Positions 22,971 to 27,971 of a DNA stretch of 27,971 bases are shown piece by piece. The DNA comes from Ectocarpus siliculosus (Eukaryota > Sar > Phaeophyceae > Ectocarpales > Ectocarpaceae): positions 92,261-120,231 of the forward strand of contig FN648495.1 of the NCBI GenBank assembly GCA_000310025.1, given 5' to 3'. The notes beneath the pieces are model-generated. The model saw only the letters and a program-made list of their open reading frames with translations. It was not told where the DNA came from and did not search any database. Position 1 is the stretch's first letter, and each line of letters starts with the position of its first letter. The translations under genes were made by a program, and so were the position numbers.

Positions 22971-25900
22971 CTTGCTCACGTAGTGGCAGTTAATTACCCA
23001 CGAGAACGTCAAGGAGCGAAAAAACGGCGGTAGCACATCAAAAAAAGAGTCCCGGCGTACGTCTCTAGATACGGACTGAAACAGACGCACCAAAATCTAG
23101 TGTATCTAGAGGGCGTCAAGCAACCCTGAGTGCAACACGTGAATGCTGAAAATAACCTTGAACAGGTACTGCACGTATTTCGGGGTGCTTGCACGTTAGG
23201 GATAGGCTTAGGGTGAAGAAGAAGAAAAGTAACCACGCGCAAGGGTTGCTCCCAAGCAGCACCTCGGCAGAAAGCTTGGGTACGGGTGTGGCAAATGTGA
23301 GAAAAACCAACACTATCATTGGCCGAAAGCCCAACTACACTACCCCACCGAAATCTCCTCCCCTTTACAGCACGGAGTATATCTAGCCAACATGACCGAC
23401 AGCAGGTGTAGCGTAAAATACAACTGACAGTCGTGACTATCAAACCGCGGGCCTCAGCCCTTCAGAAGCTACTTACTGTGCTGCGGCGGAGTTTCCCTCG
23501 CGAACGGCGCCTAAGAATGGTCTGACACCAAGCAGCGTGCCGAACTTCGGACGTACGTGTTCAGTCGTGGATTTCAAGTCAAAGCCGTCGGCCTCGACCA
23601 TTCGTCTGTTCCAGCAGGTTATGAAGCAAACGCATGCAAAAGGATGTGCGTTATGCTACAGGGCAGCAGCGTGCTCTCACAAAAGGGCAGGGGGAATGGG
23701 TTGGGAAGACCAGGAGGCACCAAAAAGCACGCGAGACTGTGCTATTTAGATAGCGCAGCCATGAAATCGCTCGTACAAAACGCAAACAAAAGGCAGTAGC
23801 CAACATGCTATCGCCTGCTCCAGCACGATAGGACGGCTGGGCAAGGCCGCGCGCGCGAGCAATACGCAAAATTTGGGGGTTCGGCCGGATTTCACGATGC
23901 AAAGAGAAGTTAGGCTGGCAAGTATGGCTGCACATATCACCGCTTCATTTCGGCGACGAAAAGCGCTTGTCATACTGGGTAACATAAAGAGAGCAGTTTT
24001 TACTGCAGTTGCCCGGCAATGCCTATCCTTAAGCCAAACGCAGTGGCACTTGTGAACGTGGGCATACCACGGGAACTGGCAGAGACGTACTCGAGCCGCG
24101 AGATCCGAAACAACTTCGGCTTGTCTCTAATAACTACTGTTGGATACGCTGGGCGCACCCGCATCTCAACCATTGTAGTTGAACAAAGTGTACATCCGCA
24201 ACCATGTTCTTTGCATCCCATCTACGAACGTCTCGATCGCATCTTCTACCATGGAATGGGCTCTCGCCTTTCCAACTGAAGAGCTCCGGTCTGGGGGCAC
24301 ACCGCAAAACTGCTCTGGGGTGACACTGCAACGAGAGAAGGTTTCCTTCCACCCTCTTTCGTCCAATCCTACACTCACGAACAAGCAACCGTGGGAAGGG
24401 GATACAACACACCTGAGCAGCGAGCTTTGCGAGATGGGGAAGTAGGACTCGAGCGTCCTGACGAAGTCCACGTCCTGGGCAGGCGCTAGCGATCCGGGCT
24501 CTCGCGTCAGATCGGGCCTGCGGACCACAACGGCTCCCTGGGTGTGCGACATCTCCTCTCCGAGGTCGCCCCCCTGATACGTGTGCAAGTGAACCCCCTG
24601 TAGGAGAGAGAGAAAGAGAGGGTGGGCGGGGGTACGGAGGTCATTCATCAAGCAGCGGGGTAGTGCACAATATCAGCGACAGAGATCGAACGTGCGGCTG
24701 GAATCCGATTAATACACTGCAGTTGGTTCCGCGACACGTGTACGTGCTTGAGCACGCACTTCTCTAGCACAAGAATAACGTTCGAAACACAACCGAATAA
24801 AAAGATTTGAGCGCCGCAGACAGAAAACGATTCTTCACAATTGCGACGGGCGTGAAACCCCCTGAGAAGCGGGCGAGCGAACGTACAGGTTCACAAGGAT
24901 TCATCGCCCAACAAACTAGGTGTGTGTATTGATGTATCTGTGCACAGGATTATCCAGCAAGATATAAAGACTGCAGGTTTCGAACATTACCGGTAACAAC
25001 AAGTTACTATGTTATGCGGTAAAGAACCACCTCTTGGTTGGCAACTGGCAACACGGATCGTGAATTGCGATATATGTGGCTACGACCCTCCAGCGCGCGA
25101 GGATGAGCCATGTAGAGGGACGTCCTACAGGTGGATTGGGAGAGTTGTCGTCAAAGGAACGCGTGAAACGGGAGCCGAACATTATTTGCATCGCGATCCT
25201 GAAGCGACCGAACGTGCGTCTACCCCCGCGCCCTTGCGCAGGCGGGCACACTTGTAGACGGTAGGCAGTCGGGGACATCGATATTGTGGGGTTGCCTGCA
25301 TGTTCAGAGTGCAAAAAAATATAAGACAGCAAGAATATATGACCTGTACACCACAATGTAATTCAGCATACTGGAAGGAATTGTGCTACAGCATTGGAGG
25401 TCCCTCAATAGGGTCGGTTGAGTGGTGCCGGTGGCCGATGTAGTGCCCGTGAACTTGGCTGATACATATCGGCAGAGCAGAGGGTATTCCACCGCACATG
25501 ATCCAAACCGGCAACGTATCAATGTGTACACGTGGTGACAGTTACCCTCGAGCATGTAACCTAGCCAAATCTAGTTTCGAGCTTCCAAACGAGAATTTCT
25601 GTAGCCAGCACCAGGTTTCACGTTTCAGCAGCGTCATGAGTTACGGTCTACGCCCTCAACGATTGCCCCGGCCAACAACAGCACCACCGACCATGACGAC
25701 CAACATACGTGTGTGCGCGTTCGATCGTTAAAGTCACGCCATGGATGACACACCAAGTCATACATGTCACGTCCGTGCCTTTTGTGCCGTGTTCGTAAGG
25801 GTTCGCTCTGAGAGCGAAAAGCGTGCATCCTATTGGAGTGAGTATACATATAAATCCAAAGAGGATACAGTTCAGCATCGATACAAAACGGGCAAGAACG

Positions 25901-26488
25901 GCAATGGTAAGCAGTCCCGACACTCACTTGACAGCAGCGCGGGCTCGGGCATCGCAGTCGCGACGATACTGTTAAGGCTTGCTGCAGCCTTGCCCATACC
26001 GATAATCCGCCGACAATCGCAGTCGGCGACGCGGCGTTATCTTGGTCTTCTTGCAGTACCGCAGAGTTGGAGCTATGGGGGATAACCGGACACCACCCGT
26101 TAGAAGGGCGGTAGATCGTCGGCAACGAGCTCTCCTCATCTTCTGGAGTCTCTGGTTCAAGTGAGACCTCTGGTTCCTCGCCTGGAAGACTTTCTGCTCT
26201 TCTTTTCACTTTTCGGTGATCTCGCCCCGACCCCTGCTGATCGAGGTGGTTTCGCGATGACGCTGGCTCATATGGATTCTGCTTCCGCTCGGTCCGCCGC
26301 TGTTGGGTGAGTTCATGGCTTCCTCGCAAGGAGTTATTTTCTTCGCGTCGAAGCCGGTTTCGTCCAACCAAATCCTGCCTTGCCGCTATTGTTGCTGCTT
26401 CATCCCCCTGGTCGTCTCTCTGTTGAATTACAGGAGGTGTCTCGCCTGAGGGTGCTGGCATTGTCAGGGGAATCTGATCGAGCACCAT
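22811..26488 (-). CDS. Unrecognised gene, 4 predicted exons
   Basis: Exons (- strand): 26488-25928, 24597-24413, 23605-23477, 22970-22811. They total 1035 nt and 344 aa with consistent phases (0, 2, 2). The last three exons read as one conserved-looking domain of about 157 aa. It contains GVHLHTYQGGDLGEEMSHTQ, GAVVVRRPDL, DVDFVRTLESYFP, HVRPKFGTLLGVRPFLGAVR and EDCVRIPTLVSMVDVF, and ends ETFW. I do not recognise the family and assign no function. The first exon gives about 125 highly charged, probably disordered residues, then a less charged part. No signal peptide or membrane segment is visible. ATG 26488 is the first after an in-frame TAG (26545). An extra exon in the 1330-nt first intron, or an upstream exon, cannot be excluded. 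Confidence 0.6.
23063..23111. repeat. 10-bp perfect inverted repeat
   Basis: CTCTAGATAC (23063-23072) pairs with GTATCTAGAG (23102-23111) around a 29-nt loop, in the last intron of the third gene. Confidence 0.6.
23477..23605 (-). CDS. Third gene exon 3
   Basis: The first base completes Arg. Encodes MVEADGFDLKSTTEHVRPKF and GVRPFLGAVREGNSAAA. Ends in phase 2 before a consensus GTAAGT. Confidence 0.75.
24413..24597 (-). CDS. Third gene exon 2
   Basis: Follows a CT-rich tract ending CCTACAG. Encodes GVHLHTYQGGDLGEEMSHTQ through YFPISQSSLL. Ends in phase 2 before GTGTGT. Confidence 0.75.
25928..26488 (-). CDS. Third gene, candidate exon 1
   Basis: A 187-codon open segment rich in Glu, Arg, Gln and Ser, for example EEPEVSLEPETPEDEESS. 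It ends before a consensus GTGAGT donor in phase 0, matching the next exon. An alternative donor (GTATGG) lies near 26000. Confidence 0.45.
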
Positions 26489-27971
26489 CGTCAGCAGGAG
26501 GCCCTGCGCCGTGCGATTGGGCGAAACGTCAACAAAAACAAGCTACCACGAGTTAAGGAAACCGTACTTTTTCCTCCCGTGGTTGTGGCTCGAGCGGGTA
26601 GTAAGAAATCTCCGAAAACAGACCGAATGAATGCTACTACTCTTGGAGTTTGATTCCCCACGTCACATTACATGAGCAAAAAAAAACACGGGGATTCTCC
26701 CAAGCGCCGTTGTGTGTGGTAGGGTCGTGTGGTTGCGTGCAAACACGACGTAACTCTATAGTTCTACCAAATCTCCTGTTTGGTTCGCCTTGTACGTACC
26801 AAGTCGCTCACCACCCTATTATCATTCTGAATTTCAAACAGCGAACTAGGGAAACCAGCATCTCCCCGACCGGGGGTTTCCACAAACCCATGACATTTCG
26901 GACGTCAGGGCGAGCCCCTGGGAGCTGAAACTTCTCCTCTCAAGGGCATGCTTATAGCTGGATGGGTGTGATGCCTGCCTGCGTCAATCGTGAAGCCCAT
27001 CTCTTAATCGTGAAGCCCGTTAGCTCCGTCTCCCCCATGCTCTCCGTCCGTGGCGCGTCAGGCGGGTGTCCTGTTGTTGGGGGGAATGCCGTCCGAAAAG
27101 TATCACAGAAACAAACAGATTGAGACTGGGACGAAATAAAAGTCTTGTTGTGAGTCAGAAGGTGGGGGAGGGAGGACGAAGGGGGGTGCAGGAGCTACGA
27201 CATCCCATCCATGGTTTTGGTTTGACAGAATCTTACCAGTATCCCACACTAAGACAGAGTGAGCGAGAGAGACTGTCAATCTCCCAGCTGTTTTTTCTTC
27301 TGTACTGCCATCACTTCCAAGTCGATTAAGTCTGACTCCTGTGTCCTCACGCGGTTGCCTGGATCGCCCTTCTCCGAGTTTGGTCGCCCAAAGGACAAGG
27401 AGTCACAGCAGGCTGAGTCCCAAATATGATATTTTCCCATCCGATTGTTTCCAGAAGAGAGTTTATCACAATATGGGCTTGATGTCACCGACTGCTGTAA
27501 ATCTCGGCAACGACGATCAAATGAAAAAACACTCCAACACATCCCGTTCGACTGTGGGTATATCTCGAATGGGTAGTCTTTCTGTGTGTGTTTTTATTAT
27601 TCCTTAAAATAACAAGAAACTCCCGGCTTGAGGAGTAGTCCCAACCTCAAACGCTTTCTGTGTCAAAAAAAGGGTATCAAGCAGAGGTGGCGTGCGAGAT
27701 GGCACGCTCTGATCTGCTGCTAAATGAGGCAGTGTTATCGAACGCTACGCAGGGTTCAAAACCCCCGTAAATCTGGATCCAAACCAAATGCTTTCATCAC
27801 GCACAGCTTTGCTCGCCGCCACGAGCCACAATCTCGTGAGTTGCTTGGTGTCGTCCAAAGCAGGTACTTCGCGTTCTTCTACAGAATCGCGACTCTTCTC
27901 GTGTTACCCTGAACGGGTAGCTTTCTGTTATTGGATGCATACTTCTGAGAACGGTGGACAGAGCTACCGGC
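26489..27971. other. Region with no supported gene
   Basis: Its first part should hold the promoter of the third gene. A minus-strand open frame ending at 27276 has a coding-like end (ESDLIDLEVMAVQKKKQLGD) and could be the terminal exon of another gene, but I see no convincing splice partner. A hairpin (GCGTGC at 27690-27695 with GCACGC at 27702-27707) and a B-box-like GGTTCAAAACC at 27753-27763 do not fold as a tRNA. Confidence 0.4.

Noticed and set aside
25009-25257. Plus-strand open frame with a CDICGYDP-like segment
   Set aside because: Only one Cys pair, no partner exon, and it lies within the predicted first intron of the minus-strand third gene.
27276-27542. Minus-strand terminal exon of another gene
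   Set aside because: The end looks coding-like, but no acceptor or partner exon could be supported.
27680-27770. Serine- or leucine-type tRNA
   Set aside because: There is a B-box-like stretch and a hairpin, but the acceptor ends do not pair and the anticodon arm does not fold.

Overview
The window looks like nuclear DNA of a brown alga (Phaeophyceae). Genes are widely spaced and split into many short exons with GT-AG introns. The best-supported gene is a secreted mannuronan C5-epimerase, the enzyme that converts mannuronate to guluronate in alginate, a major brown algal wall polymer. I cannot name the species.

Layout. Positions 1-576 hold the 3' end of a + strand gene with a low-complexity acidic C-terminus. 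Positions 577-3024 are intergenic. Positions 3025-9718 (+) hold a complete mannuronan C5-epimerase gene. I assembled it by hand from 12 exons (1497 nt, 498 aa); every junction is GT-AG and every phase agrees. Positions 9719-14906 are a 5.2 kb gap between convergent genes, with an 84-bp tandem repeat (11523-11853) and a tRNA-related SINE-like element with an A-tail (12961-13269). Positions 22234-14907 (- strand) hold a type II membrane glycosyltransferase of family GT61 (DUF563), assembled from 8 exons (1113 nt, 370 aa), all introns in phase 0. Positions 26488-22811 (-) hold a third gene. Its last three exons are well supported, a long charged first exon less so (1035 nt, 344 aa if joined). I do not recognise its family. 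Positions 26489-27971 show no gene I can support.

How the genes may relate. The epimerase remodels alginate after polymerisation. The GT61 protein carries the hallmarks of Golgi enzymes that add sugars to polysaccharides or glycoproteins. Their proximity suggests a loose neighbourhood of cell-wall genes, but co-function is inference. The third gene lies head-to-tail with the GT61 gene, 576 bp upstream of its start codon.

Exon boundaries come from reading splice consensus, frame continuity and family motifs. No transcript data or database search was available.
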